DNA of 64,000 nucleotides. Origin: Cohaesibacter sp. Its GTDB lineage: Bacteria > Pseudomonadota > Alphaproteobacteria > Rhizobiales > Cohaesibacteraceae. The position numbers and the translations under genes are program-made. Where the stretch lies: positions 1 through 64,000 of the forward strand of contig JAOAQZ010000018.1 in the NCBI GenBank assembly GCA_025210795.1. Reading direction: 5' to 3'. The notes below the pieces were generated by a model that saw only the letters and a program-made list of their open reading frames with translations, was not told the origin of the DNA and did not search any database. Positions 51,605-60,854 of this stretch are shown here, in pieces; positions within the stretch are counted from its first letter, which is position 1; every line of letters starts with the position of its first letter.

Positions 51605-52072
51605 ATGTCAGATCTTGCAATTGGAACAGCCGCCCCAGATTTTCAGCTTCCTACGTCAGGTGGAGAGCAGATCCAGCTAAGCGCTCTTAAGGGAGGGTCC
51701 GTTGTCGTGTATTTCTACCCAAAAGACAACACCCCCGGCTGTACAACCGAAGCCATTGATTTCTCAGCCCTCAAACCAGATTTTGACGCCATCAATTGCA
51801 CCATCATCGGCATCTCCCCTGACAGTGTCCGCAAGCACGACAATTTCACCGCAAAGCATGATTTGAAAGTCATCCTTGCAGCAGACGAAGAAAAACAGGC
51901 AATTGAAGCCTATGGCTGTTGGGTTGAAAAAAAGATGTATGGCAAAACCTATATGGGAGTTGAGCGCTCAACCTTTCTGATCGACAGCGAAGGCAATCTG
52001 GCTCAAATCTGGCGTAAGGTGAAGGTTAAAAACCACGCTCAAGACGTGCTGGAAGCTGCCCAAAAGCTCTAA
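51605..52072 (+). CDS. bcp: Bcp/PrxQ-type thioredoxin-dependent peroxiredoxin
   Basis: 155-residue thiol peroxidase. The peroxidatic cysteine is in YFYPKDNTPGCTTEAIDF (about residue 46), with the conserved P-x-x-x-T/P-x-C layout. In most Bcp proteins a resolving cysteine lies five residues later (PGCTxxAC); here that place is Ile, so it is a one-Cys type or uses another thiol (candidates in INCTII and YGCWVEK). Start MSDLAIGTAAPDFQLPTSGG. Opposite in direction to the AsmA-like gene; 50 bases before the DUF455 gene, likely one transcript. Confidence 0.95.
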   Translation: MSDLAIGTAAPDFQLPTSGGEQIQLSALKGGSVVVYFYPKDNTPGCTTEAIDFSALKPDFDAINCTIIGISPDSVRKHDNFTAKHDLKVILAADEEKQAIEAYGCWVEKKMYGKTYMGVERSTFLIDSEGNLAQIWRKVKVKNHAQDVLEAAQKL

Positions 52073-52122
52073 TATGGCTGCGCCACAGCAAAGACCTTTT
52101 AGCGCAAGGCCTGGCAATTACG

Positions 52123-53061
52123 ATGCTGGGCCACAAGCCTTCCGCTCAGCCCTACGATACTTTGCATCCAAAAGATCTGATCATTCCAATGCAGCATCCC
52201 TATCTTGAAGAAGCCCCAGTCGGGAGCGGCCCTGCACAAGCGTCGCTTGCGGACTATGCCCGCGCCATTACTTCGACCACCAATCTGGATGAAAAAATTC
52301 AGCTTTCTTATGATGCAGCGCGGGCTTGGTACGGCCGCAAGCTCTCCCTGTCCTGCTCTCACACCCTTTCAATGCCTGATAGTCCGGGCCGACCGGAAAA
52401 GCCGGAGCTTTTGCCGCCTAACCGGATGCCAAAACGTTCAAAAGGACAAGGCCAAGGAAAACTTGCTCTACTCCATTCCCTTGCCCATATCGAGCTAAAT
52501 GCGATTGATCTCACATGGGATCTGGTTGGCAGATATGCCACACAAAGAATGCCCCGCAGCTTTTTCGACCAATTCGTGCAAGTGGGGCTGGAAGAAGCAA
52601 AACACTTTCACCTGCTCAGCCAACATCTGGAAAGCTTGGGCAGTTATTATGGCGCCATGCCAGCTCATAATGGCCTTTGGCAAGCCGCGCAAGATACCAG
52701 CTATGACCTGCTCGCCCGCCTTGCACTGATTCCCTTGGTGCTTGAGGCCAGGGGACTAGATGTTACTCCCTCCACCATCCTGCGCATGCGCAAAAACGGG
52801 GATGAAGACAGCAGCCGCATTCTGGAAATTATCTACCGCGACGAAAAGCGTCATGTGGCCTATGGGGTAAAATGGTTCCGCTATATGTGCCATTTGCGCA
52901 AACTTCAGCCGGAGCCAACATTTCATACTCTTGTCCGCCGCCATTTCCGCGGCTCCCTCAAACCACCCTTTAACGATTTGGCACGGGCAGAAGCTGGCTT
53001 AACTCCGGGATTTTACAAGCCTTTAACGGGTATCTCCGCCACCCGCCCACCAGCCGTTTAA
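52123..53061 (+). CDS. DUF455-family ferritin-like protein
   Basis: 312-residue protein of the DUF455 ferritin-like family. Two pairs of helices carry possible di-metal ligands: Glu/His in LAHIELNAIDLTWDLVGRYA and EEAKHFHLLSQHLESLGSYY, Glu in LVLEARGLDVTPSTI, and Glu/His in IYRDEKRHVAYGVKWF. The preceding segment PERPxKPELLPPNRMPKR-type (here RPEKPELLPPNRMPKRS) is typical. Function not established; the fold and ligands suggest di-iron or manganese chemistry. Follows bcp, so an oxidative-stress role is a guess. An ATG at 52189 could be an alternative start. Confidence 0.88.
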   Translation: MLGHKPSAQPYDTLHPKDLIIPMQHPYLEEAPVGSGPAQASLADYARAITSTTNLDEKIQLSYDAARAWYGRKLSLSCSHTLSMPDSPGRPEKPELLPPNRMPKRSKGQGQGKLALLHSLAHIELNAIDLTWDLVGRYATQRMPRSFFDQFVQVGLEEAKHFHLLSQHLESLGSYYGAMPAHNGLWQAAQDTSYDLLARLALIPLVLEARGLDVTPSTILRMRKNGDEDSSRILEIIYRDEKRHVAYGVKWFRYMCHLRKLQPEPTFHTLVRRHFRGSLKPPFNDLARAEAGLTPGFYKPLTGISATRPPAV

Positions 53062-53131
53062 ACGATTTATTAACCCTAATTGAGCCTTAATAGTCATCAG
53101 GTCATGCTCTTAATGTAGCGAGTTGGTGTAT

Positions 53132-54568
53132 ATGCTTTCTCAGGGAAGAAATAAAACATTCGGACGGCGTAATGAGCCCCATCGTGTGATCATTGCGCAT
53201 GGCGATGTTGTACAGGATTTTACCGTCCGCCCATGGGTCTTCTCATCTTTGATGGTTCTGGGTATTGTCTTTAGTATTCTATATCTGTCTGCCACCACCT
53301 ATCTGGTCTTTCGCGATGAAATCATTGACTTTTCTCGCTCAGAACAAGCCCAGATGCAAACCGCATATGAAGATCGGATCGCAGATCTGCGCTCCCAGCT
53401 AGACCGCGTCGCAAGCCGCCAGATGGTTGACCAGCAAGAGATCGAAAATCGGGTTCAAATGCTGATGCGCAAACAAGCCGATTACGAGGCCTATTCCTCT
53501 GCCCTTGCTCCTATTTTCCAAAAGGCCAAAGCGGCAGGCGTTAAGATTCGCACCAATATCGACATTCCGACCCCTCGTGCAGCTCCATGGCGCGAGAAGA
53601 AAGCAAACACACAGAAAAGTGCCGCACTTTCCAACCAAAATGCAGCCTCCCGCATCAAAGGTAGTTTCAAGGAATTGGCCTCCCTTGGCTTTCGATCAAG
53701 CCAGAGCATTGGGGAAGAAACAAGCAACAACAAACGCTTTCAGATCGCATCTTCTCTTCAGCTCGATCTGATCGAGCCTGAACCACTCGCACCGGCAACC
53801 AAAGACCTAACTGGAACAGATAAGGGCATAGACACAAATCCAACCGGTGCAATCGCAACAGAGCACCCTGCCCTTATGCAATTGGCCAATGCCACGCAAA
53901 AGCTAGACACCGAAATGCAGGATAACACGGTAATCCTTGGCAACATCCTCAAGGACATCCGCAAGAGAACTGCACGGGTTGAGCGCAGAATCGCAGCCAT
54001 CGGCGTGAAAATCGGCACCCCGGCATCCGAGGCCATGGGCGGCCCTTACTTGCCCCTTGCCTATCACGGCAATCAGGAAAAGTTTTCAGAAAATGCCGAG
54101 AAAGTAGCCTATGCGCTGGATCTTTATATGAAGCTTAAAGAGAATGTGCGTCGCCTTCCCATTGCCCACCCTCTGCCTTCTGGCCGCCTGACCAGCCGGT
54201 TTGGCCCGCGGCGCGATCCTTTTATGGGGCGCATGGCCATGCATTCCGGCATTGATATTGCGCAGGCGCGCGGTACGCCCATTCGCGCAGCTGGCGAAGG
54301 GAAAGTAACCCATGCCGGTCGCAGAGCAGGATACGGCCTGATGGTCGAGATTGATCACGGCAATGGCGTCACCAGCCGCTACGCCCATATGAGCCGCGTC
54401 TCTACCAAGAAAGGCAGATATATCTCAAAAGGCACTGTAGTTGGCAAAGTCGGCTCTTCGGGACGCTCAACCGGCCCACATCTTCATTTTGAAACACGCA
54501 TTCGCGGCAAAGCAGTCAATCCCAATTCCTTCCTCTTGGCAGGCAATGATTTGCGCGGCGAAATCTAA
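53132..54568 (+). CDS. M23-family peptidase-like envelope protein (LytM domain)
   Basis: 478-residue inner-membrane protein. One membrane helix near residues 34-56 (VFSSLMVLGIVFSILYLSAT), a periplasmic coiled coil at about residues 70-125, a long Ala/Thr-rich linker, and a C-terminal M23 domain. The zinc and catalytic motifs HSGIDIAQ (H-x-x-x-D, about residue 370) and GPHLHFETR (H-x-H, about residue 450) are intact, so it could be an active peptidoglycan endopeptidase. The frame also has an upstream GTG at 53123; I prefer the ATG at 53132. A TTAA-N8-TTAACC sequence lies just upstream (about 53060-53080), close to but not at the CtrA consensus. Confidence 0.92.
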   Translation: MLSQGRNKTFGRRNEPHRVIIAHGDVVQDFTVRPWVFSSLMVLGIVFSILYLSATTYLVFRDEIIDFSRSEQAQMQTAYEDRIADLRSQLDRVASRQMVDQQEIENRVQMLMRKQADYEAYSSALAPIFQKAKAAGVKIRTNIDIPTPRAAPWREKKANTQKSAALSNQNAASRIKGSFKELASLGFRSSQSIGEETSNNKRFQIASSLQLDLIEPEPLAPATKDLTGTDKGIDTNPTGAIATEHPALMQLANATQKLDTEMQDNTVILGNILKDIRKRTARVERRIAAIGVKIGTPASEAMGGPYLPLAYHGNQEKFSENAEKVAYALDLYMKLKENVRRLPIAHPLPSGRLTSRFGPRRDPFMGRMAMHSGIDIAQARGTPIRAAGEGKVTHAGRRAGYGLMVEIDHGNGVTSRYAHMSRVSTKKGRYISKGTVVGKVGSSGRSTGPHLHFETRIRGKAVNPNSFLLAGNDLRGEI

Positions 54569-54587
54569 AAAAGCGCCTATAAGAATA

Positions 54588-54620
54588 CAAAAAGCCGGAT
54601 CAGATGATCCGGCTTTTCTT
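54588..54620 (+). terminator. Bidirectional terminator between the M23 gene and prfB
   Basis: 13-base stem AAAAGCCGGATCA / TGATCCGGCTTTT with a tight loop; convergent genes on both sides. Confidence 0.93.
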
Positions 54621-54658
54621 GTTTAAGTCAGTCTTTTGAAAGTGCGATCAAACGACAA

Positions 54659-55793
54659 TCAAACGATATCTTCGACCGACTGATCATCTTTGTCGCCATA
54701 GGCGCGCTGGGCAAGCGCTGCTTCCATATAAGGCGCAAGAGCCCCATCTAGCACATCTTGAGGGCTGGTGCTTTCCACCCCGGTGCGCAAATCCTTCACA
54801 AGCTGATAAGGCTGCAAGACATAAGAGCGAATCTGGTGCCCCCAGCCAATATCGGTCTTGGATGCCGCTTCCGCATTGGCCTTGTCTTCGCGGATCTGCA
54901 ATTCCCGCTCGTAAAGACGGGCTTTCAGCATATCCCACGCTTGGGCACGGTTCTTATGCTGCGACCGCTGGTTCTGACATTGCACCACAATGCCGGTTGG
55001 CTGGTGGGTAATACGAACAGCAGAGTCAGTGGTGTTGACATGCTGACCACCGGCCCCAGAGGCGCGGTAGGTATCAATACGGCAATCTGATTCATTGATC
55101 TCGATATCAATAGAATCATCAATCACCGGATAAACCCAGATGGATGAAAAGGAAGTATGACGGCGCGCCTGACTATCAAACGGCGAAATCCGGACCAGGC
55201 GATGAACACCAGATTCGGTTTTGGCCCAACCATAGGCATTCTCGCCCTTGATCATGATGGTCGCTGCCTTAATGCCTGCTTCCTCGCCAGCTGTGACTTC
55301 CATCACATCCACTTTAAAGCCAGCCTTCTCGGCCCAGCGCGTATACATGCGAAGCAACATGGAAGCCCAATCCTGACTTTCCGTGCCGCCAGCACCGGAA
55401 TGCACCTCGATATAGCAATCATTGCTATCCGCTTCACCCGAGAGCAATGTCTCGATCTGCTGGCGATTGATGTCAGACAGCAATCCTTGCAAGGTTGCCT
55501 CCGCATCATCAATGATATCCTGATCTTCTTCCATCTCGCCCATTTCAATAAGCTCAATGGAATCTTCAAGATCCTGATTTGCCTTGGTATATCCGTTGAT
55601 CGCAGCTTCCAGCTTCTGGCGTTCCTGCATCAGCTTCTGAGCATTTTGCGGATCATTCCAAAGCTCTGGATCTTCTGCCAGATTGTTCAGTTCAAGCAGT
55701 CTTTTCTGGGACACATCCCAGTCAAAGATGCCTCCTCAGCAGAGCAAGACCCTGCTTGATTTCATCAACCACATTTTGAATTTCTGCGCGCAT
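54659..55793 (-). CDS. prfB: Peptide chain release factor 2, with programmed +1 frameshift
   Basis: 377 residues when read with one +1 frameshift. A 23-codon zero-frame starts at ATG 55793 ([20 protein letters not shown]) and ends at an in-frame TGA (55724-55722); the main frame continues [20 protein letters not shown] to the TAA-type stop at 54659. RF2 signature SPF is in [12 protein letters not shown], and the catalytic GGQ in [20 protein letters not shown]2 recognises UGA and UAA and releases the peptide. The frameshift makes synthesis depend on low RF2 levels, the known autoregulation. Reading only from the ATG-like start at 55714 would lose 26 residues. Confidence 0.97.
55721..55736 (-). 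promoter_or_regulatory. RF2 programmed +1 frameshift site
   Basis: Minus strand reads AGGAGG CAT CTT TGA C. The internal Shine-Dalgarno-like AGGAGG lies three bases before the slippery CTT, followed by the weak stop context UGAC, exactly the layout of the E. coli prfB site (AGGGGG TAT CTT TGAC). Confidence 0.97.
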
Positions 55794-55873
55794 TGTCTTT
55801 CTTTGCCATCCATTCAAGTTTGTTCTTGCAACTGTCTAATGCTCCGCGCACCAGAAGTCTATCCTCTTAATAG

Positions 55874-55904
55874 AAAAACGGGCACAGCGAAAAGCTGAGC
55901 CCGT
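55874..55904 (-). terminator. Rho-independent terminator of the PBP1a gene
   Basis: Minus strand: ACGGGC-T-CAGC pairs with GCTG-T-GCCCGT around a five-base loop, followed by TTTTTCT. Starts about 24 bases after the mrcA stop. Confidence 0.85.
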
Positions 55905-55927
55905 CTCTCAAACGTCTCAATTTTCGG

Positions 55928-58408
55928 TCAGAACAGGCCGCCAGTTCCCTCGGTCAATGCCCGCTCGGCTTCCTGCGCTGTGACAGGGCGGCCCATATCC
56001 TCGGTAAAGCCAATCACCGAATAGCTATCAGGCGGCAGAGTACCGGGCTTGAAGGCTTCCATGATCACGCCAGACGTACCAGCGCTTGTGCGCAGGCCGG
56101 TGCGGCGATCGATTGGAATAAGTTGCAAGCCTTCAGGCACCTGAAACGGCTTTTTCGGCTTGTCTTTCAGCGCAACCTTCATGAAGTCGGTAAAGATTGG
56201 CGCGGCCAAACCACCACCGGTCGAGCCTTTGCCCATAGGCCGCGGACGGTCATAGCCAACATACACCCCAACCACCAGATCGGGCGAATAACCGACAAAC
56301 CAGGCATCGCGCTCATCATTGGTAGTGCCAGTCTTGCCTGCAATGGGTTTCCCCACCTTGCGCACAATCGGAGCAGTCCCGCGCAGCACCACACCTTCCA
56401 TCATAGAGGTGATCTGATAGGCCGTCATCGGGTCGAGCACCTGCTCGCGATTGTCTTCGATAATCGGCTCATCCTGCCGCTGCCAGCTTTGGGCGTTACA
56501 CTCGGCGCAGACCCGATGGTCATGGCGATAAATTGTCTTGCCATAGCGGTCCTGCACACGGTCAACAAAGGTCGGCGTGATACGGCGACCGCCATTGGCC
56601 AGCATGGAATAGGCCGTTGCCATACGCATAATGGTCGTCTCACCTGCCCCGAGGGACATGGAGAGAACCGGCATCAGATTGTCGTAAATCCCGAAGCGAT
56701 GGGCATATTCAGCAACCAGTGGCATGCCCATATCTTGCGCAAGACGCACGGTCATAACATTTCGCGATTTTTCAATGCCAAGACGCAAGGTTGATGGGCC
56801 ATAGAATTTGCCGCCATAATTCTGCGGTCGCCAAATGCCTTGGCCGCCCCCCTGATTGATCTCGATGGGAGCATCCATCACCACGCTTGATGGGGTATAG
56901 CCATTATCAAGCGCTGTTGCATAAACAAAAGGTTTGAAGGAAGACCCCGGCTGACGATATGCCTGCGTTGCCCGGTTAAACTGGCTCTGTGCGTAGGAAA
57001 AACCGCCAACAATGGCAAGAACACGGCCTGTATAGGGGTCCATCGCAATCAAGGCACCCGAGACTTCCGGCACCTGACGCAAACTGAACAAATTGCCTTC
57101 CTTACGCTCGACATAGATAACATCACCAGCCGCAAGCACATCAGACGCACGACTTACCTTGCGCCCTTTGCGCTCCCCTGTCATCCAGCGGGCCCAGCTC
57201 ATGTCTTTAAGCGGAATAATACCGGTCTCACGCGCGTCATCCACCTTCTTGCCTGCAAGAATGCGCGGACGCAGGCCAATCACGGCTTCCTTGTCAGTCG
57301 CGGAGAGAACCACTGCCAAAGACCATTCAGGCACATCACGCAAGGGCTCTACCTTGGCAAGAGCTGCCCCCCAATCACCTGAAATCTCGGCCCTTGTCGC
57401 AGCTCCGCGCCAGCCTTTCTTACGATCATAGGCAATCAGGCCCTTATGCAGAGCTTTTCTGGCCTCTTGCTGCAAGGCAACATCCAGAGTGGTCCGCACA
57501 GAAAGACCGCCATTATAGAGCTTCGTCTCGCCAAATTCGTCATTGATCCAGCGGCGCACTTCCTCGGCAAAATAGTCAGCTGCAAAAATCTGCGGACCAC
57601 GCTTGCGCAATTTAACCGTCAGATCCATAGCCTTGGCTTTGTTGGCCTCTTCAACCGTGACATAGCCGTTATTGACCATCTGATCGATCACCCAATTGCG
57701 GCGCTCAATCGCTTTCTCCTTGCGGCGAAGCGGATGATAATTGTTCGGCGCCTTGGGCAAGGCAGCCAGATAGCCAATTTCGGCCAGATTAAGCTCATGC
57801 ACCGACTTGTCGAAATAGTGAAGAGCGGCCGAGCCGATACCGTAGGAGCCTACGCCGAAAAAGATCTCGTTGAGATAGAGCTCAAGAATTTCATCTTTTG
57901 AGAAGGCCTGCTCGATACGCATGGACAGCAAAGCTTCCTTGATCTTACGCTCATAGGATTGCTCAGAGGTAAGAAGGAAGTTTTTCGCCACCTGCTGGGT
58001 AATCGTCGAGGCCCCGACCTTTCGCCGGTCCTTGCCGATATTCTTCACGTTGGTAACGACAGCACGGGCGATACCAAAAAAGTCGATGCCGGTATGTTTG
58101 TAAAAATTCTTGTCCTCAGCAGACAGGAAAGCCTGCTTCACCCGATCAGGGATAGCCTGAATAGGCAGGAAGAGACGGCGCTGGCGAGCATATTCCGCCA
58201 TCAATTGACCATCGGACGCATGGATTCGGGTCATGACCGGCGGCTCATAATTCCGCAGGGCAGTAAAATCGGGCAACCCGGACATCATCGACTGCAAAAA
58301 CAAATAGACAGCCAATGCCACCACGACGAACAGAATAGAGCCTGCGGCAAAAAGAAAGCCGAAGAAACGCCAAATAACCATATCCGTCCTTACATCCTGT
58401 TTAATCAT
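55928..58408 (-). CDS. mrcA: Class A penicillin-binding protein 1a
   Basis: 826-residue bifunctional peptidoglycan synthase. One N-terminal membrane helix (about residues 12-38), a glycosyltransferase domain with the catalytic Glu in SAEDKNFYKHTGIDFFGI (about residue 98) and GASTITQQVAKNFLL, and a transpeptidase domain with SxxK in RQPGSSFKPFVY (Ser about residue 488), SxN in GIEKSRNVMTVR and KTG in GKPIAGKTGTTNDERDAW (about residue 691). In between lies an OB-like insert typical of PBP1a (DMSWARWMTGERKGRKVSR region). Downstream of the amidase gene on the same strand (264-base gap), so cell-wall functions are grouped. Confidence 0.97.
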   Translation of the reverse strand: MIKQDVRTDMVIWRFFGFLFAAGSILFVVVALAVYLFLQSMMSGLPDFTALRNYEPPVMTRIHASDGQLMAEYARQRRLFLPIQAIPDRVKQAFLSAEDKNFYKHTGIDFFGIARAVVTNVKNIGKDRRKVGASTITQQVAKNFLLTSEQSYERKIKEALLSMRIEQAFSKDEILELYLNEIFFGVGSYGIGSAALHYFDKSVHELNLAEIGYLAALPKAPNNYHPLRRKEKAIERRNWVIDQMVNNGYVTVEEANKAKAMDLTVKLRKRGPQIFAADYFAEEVRRWINDEFGETKLYNGGLSVRTTLDVALQQEARKALHKGLIAYDRKKGWRGAATRAEISGDWGAALAKVEPLRDVPEWSLAVVLSATDKEAVIGLRPRILAGKKVDDARETGIIPLKDMSWARWMTGERKGRKVSRASDVLAAGDVIYVERKEGNLFSLRQVPEVSGALIAMDPYTGRVLAIVGGFSYAQSQFNRATQAYRQPGSSFKPFVYATALDNGYTPSSVVMDAPIEINQGGGQGIWRPQNYGGKFYGPSTLRLGIEKSRNVMTVRLAQDMGMPLVAEYAHRFGIYDNLMPVLSMSLGAGETTIMRMATAYSMLANGGRRITPTFVDRVQDRYGKTIYRHDHRVCAECNAQSWQRQDEPIIEDNREQVLDPMTAYQITSMMEGVVLRGTAPIVRKVGKPIAGKTGTTNDERDAWFVGYSPDLVVGVYVGYDRPRPMGKGSTGGGLAAPIFTDFMKVALKDKPKKPFQVPEGLQLIPIDRRTGLRTSAGTSGVIMEAFKPGTLPPDSYSVIGFTEDMGRPVTAQEAERALTEGTGGLF

Positions 58409-58672
58409 ACCAAGGCAAAAAACTCTCCTTCAACATCCTTTGCGGCCTGTTGAAGCAGAGGTTAAGGAATCAGCCTTGAAGCATCTGATGATTTTATACC
58501 CTGTCTTGGCCCATCCCCAACCATCCGACAACGAAAAAATCACTTATATAATCGCAAAAGCGAGATTTATTCCCATAAGAGAGCGTTTGCAAGCATCACA
58601 AAAAATTCGGGCATCAAAAGGGCAAGGCCTGCACCAATGCGAAAAACACCCAAGGAAGAGGACAAAAGCCCG

Positions 58673-60073
58673 CTAGTTGGCAGGAGCAAGCACCCCACCC
58701 TGTTGGTAGGCCCGCTCAGCAAAGAATCGCTTGATCGAAGCTGCAATCGCCGTAATCGCCTTTTCCTGCCAAACGGGCGAGGTCAGGGCCGACTGATCTT
58801 CCTTGTTTGACAGAAAACCAAGCTCCAGCAACACCGAAGGGATATCCGGAGCCTTGAGAACACGAAAACCCGCCGATCGTAAAGGCGTTTTGGACAGGCG
58901 AACCGATTGCTTAAGCACCCCTACAAGCGTGCGCGAATAAAGAACCGAATGGTTAGCGGTCTCGCGCCGCGTCAGGCTGATCAGAATATCTGCCACCACA
59001 TCATCTTCTTCCTCGATCTGCATTCCGGCCAGAAGATCAGAGCGGTTCTCGCGCTGCGCCAAACCTGCGGACACCTGATCCGATGCTTTGTCCGACAAGG
59101 TATAGATCGTCGCGCCCCGCACATAGCTTTGCGGCACCGTGTCAGCATGGATCGAGACAAACAGATCCCCGTGATTGGCTTGGGCAAAGGTGACGCGATT
59201 GCTAAGAGAGACGAATTTATCACTTTCGCGCGTTAGAACCACCTGAACGCCGCCCTCCTCTTCAAGACGTTTTTTAAGGGCTTTGGCAAATTTGAGAACC
59301 AGCTTGCTCTCTTGAATACCGCGGGACGACACTGCACCGGTATCAATCCCCCCATGTCCGGGATCCAGCACTACGACAGGTAGATTGGATTTCTTCTTGG
59401 CGCGCGGCAATGGGGCTCTTTTTTGCAACATGCTGCGCTCGGCTCGCTCGCCTTTGCCATCAACATGAAAGACTTGCCGAAGCGCTTGATCAGCAAAATC
59501 CTGCTCGCTCACCGCACTCATTTCCACCACAAGACGCGCCGGATTGCCATCCACCGACGGCAAACCGAAAACCTTGTTCATCTTGGCCGGACCAGACAGA
59601 TCAAGCACAACCCGAGAGCGGGTCGCACTGAAGGTGCCAAAGCGGAAATTACTAATAAGTCCGCGCTCAAGCTCTTGCTCTGATTGGGCAATCTCGAACG
59701 ACACCGCGGGCAAATCAATCACAAGGCGATAAGGCTCTTGCAGCACGAAAGCGGTGAAAGGAACAGGCTGCGACAAATCCAGAACAAACCGAACATCCTG
59801 GTCATCTCCCGCCATCCGCGCAGCTGTGACAGTCGAAATTGACGATGATGCAGTCGCTCCATTGCTGATTAATTTCGGCGCAGCAGCCTCTGCCTCCTGC
59901 GCGACAGCAACAGAAGAAGCTATAAGCCCCAAGAACAAGCCCCCTCCAGCCAGCACAAAAAGCAAGAAAAGAAAACCAAGGGCAGCCCGCCCTAGATATT
60001 CCAAGGACATAAGAAAGAAGGAAAAGAACTTCATAATGCCAAGAATGCGCCTTATCGTCTGGACCACCCACAT
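58673..60073 (-). CDS. N-acetylmuramoyl-L-alanine amidase with AMIN domain (AmiC type)
   Basis: About 466-residue envelope enzyme cleaving the peptide stem from the glycan strand, used in daughter cell separation. A hydrophobic N-terminal segment (LGFLFLLFVLAGGGLFLGLI) acts as signal peptide or anchor, probably cut after VAVAQ. The AMIN domain follows (VRFVLDLSQPVPFTAFVLQE, and RLVIDLPAVSFEI), then Amidase_3: zinc ligands in VVLDPGHGGIDTGAVS (His), GIQESKLVLKFA (Glu) and DLFVSIHADTVP (His), with catalytic Glu in SVLLELGFLSNKED. The start is uncertain: ATG 60073 has GAGACG upstream, but GTG 60085 or ATG 60034 are possible. Confidence 0.93.
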   Translation of the reverse strand: MWVVQTIRRILGIMKFFSFFLMSLEYLGRAALGFLFLLFVLAGGGLFLGLIASSVAVAQEAEAAAPKLISNGATASSSISTVTAARMAGDDQDVRFVLDLSQPVPFTAFVLQEPYRLVIDLPAVSFEIAQSEQELERGLISNFRFGTFSATRSRVVLDLSGPAKMNKVFGLPSVDGNPARLVVEMSAVSEQDFADQALRQVFHVDGKGERAERSMLQKRAPLPRAKKKSNLPVVVLDPGHGGIDTGAVSSRGIQESKLVLKFAKALKKRLEEEGGVQVVLTRESDKFVSLSNRVTFAQANHGDLFVSIHADTVPQSYVRGATIYTLSDKASDQVSAGLAQRENRSDLLAGMQIEEEDDVVADILISLTRRETANHSVLYSRTLVGVLKQSVRLSKTPLRSAGFRVLKAPDIPSVLLELGFLSNKEDQSALTSPVWQEKAITAIAASIKRFFAERAYQQGGVLAPAN

Positions 60074-60854
60074 ATGCGATATCACGTCTCTAAAGCAAAA
60101 ATGTGATTAGGTTAACCCCTTTTTGACATCCCAATTCTAACCTGCGCTTTGGGAATACTGAGAAAGAGCCCAAGTCAAATGCCTTTCGATAAAAAGGTTT
60201 TTTGCTATTCTGCAAGGACTTGGGCTTGCATATCGCTATCAGGGTCCCTACAAAGATCAATGAGCTAATGTGTATTTGAAAGCCTCGATTCGGCTTTTTG
60301 CGCCCTGCCCGACTGGCAAAATCCAGCGGCATTTGAGGAAAAGTCCAGGCGCATATCGGATAGGCCCGCCATCTTCCTCCTCAAGGAATGGACGCGACGA
60401 GGGCCATCCATGCCAACCGGAACGCTTTTGTTCATACACCATGCTCACGCCGGGTTTGGCTTGTGATTCCAAGGTGTTAACCTCCCAGTTTCACATGCGC
60501 AAACCAACAGATTTTCGCCTTGTTGATGCGATGGCCAAAGGAGCCATGGATCAGCATCAGGCCCGTATAGAGTTTTCTGCATCGCGGTTATTATTCCTTA
60601 TCGGAAATCCGCATGCAGGTATTGAAATTGAAACAAGAGGATCCGGTTCAGGATATGCCCCAAAGGACGGTACATATGATCGAGAGCAACTTGGCAGTGC
60701 AGCTGCAAGATGCCGATCGACGCCATGGGTGTGCAGAGTCCACAGATAAAACCGGGTTGTCATTAGCACAAATCGATAAAGCGCGAACCTGCCGAGCGTT
60801 GGAACCCCCAGCCAGAACGGTTGTCGGCGCGCTTTGTCGTGGAGATCTTTCTTT
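60074..60854 (+). promoter_or_regulatory. Long leader and divergent promoter region of the RNase E gene
   Basis: About 780 bases with no credible ORF between the amidase and rne. Structural elements on the plus strand: a terminator-like hairpin (60279-60299); TTGAGGA (60330 region) complementary to TCCTCAA (about 60380); and, next to the ribosome-binding site GGAGATC at 60841, a large hairpin whose base pairs AGCGCG (about 60780) with CGCGCT (about 60828). Long, structured rne leaders that mediate autoregulation are known in enterobacteria; that this one does so is inference. Confidence 0.45.
60279..60299 (+). terminator. Terminator-like hairpin in the rne leader
   Basis: AAAGCC pairs with GGCTTT around a seven-base loop and is followed by TT(TG) within a five-T run. 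Could attenuate transcription into rne; the stem is short, so this may also be chance. Confidence 0.35.

Noticed and set aside
51411..51620. 69-codon hydrophobic minus-strand frame between the AsmA-like gene and bcp
   Set aside because: It would look like a two-helix membrane protein, but it starts with TTG inside the bcp coding start, lacks a clear ribosome-binding site and has no family resemblance. Kept only as a weak possibility.
53060..53082. TTAA-N8-TTAACC upstream of the M23 gene as a CtrA box
   Set aside because: Spacer is eight rather than seven and one half-site overlaps the stop of the DUF455 gene; not strong enough to list as a site.
60320..60400. GAGGAAAAGTCC sequence reminiscent of the conserved 5' core of RNase P RNA
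   Set aside because: The rest of the RNase P RNA core (the GGGTAAGAGCCC-type and 3' conserved segments) is absent, so this is a chance match.
60270..60749. 159-codon plus-strand frame in the rne leader
   Set aside because: No ribosome-binding site and an erratic composition; the region looks like structured leader RNA rather than coding DNA.
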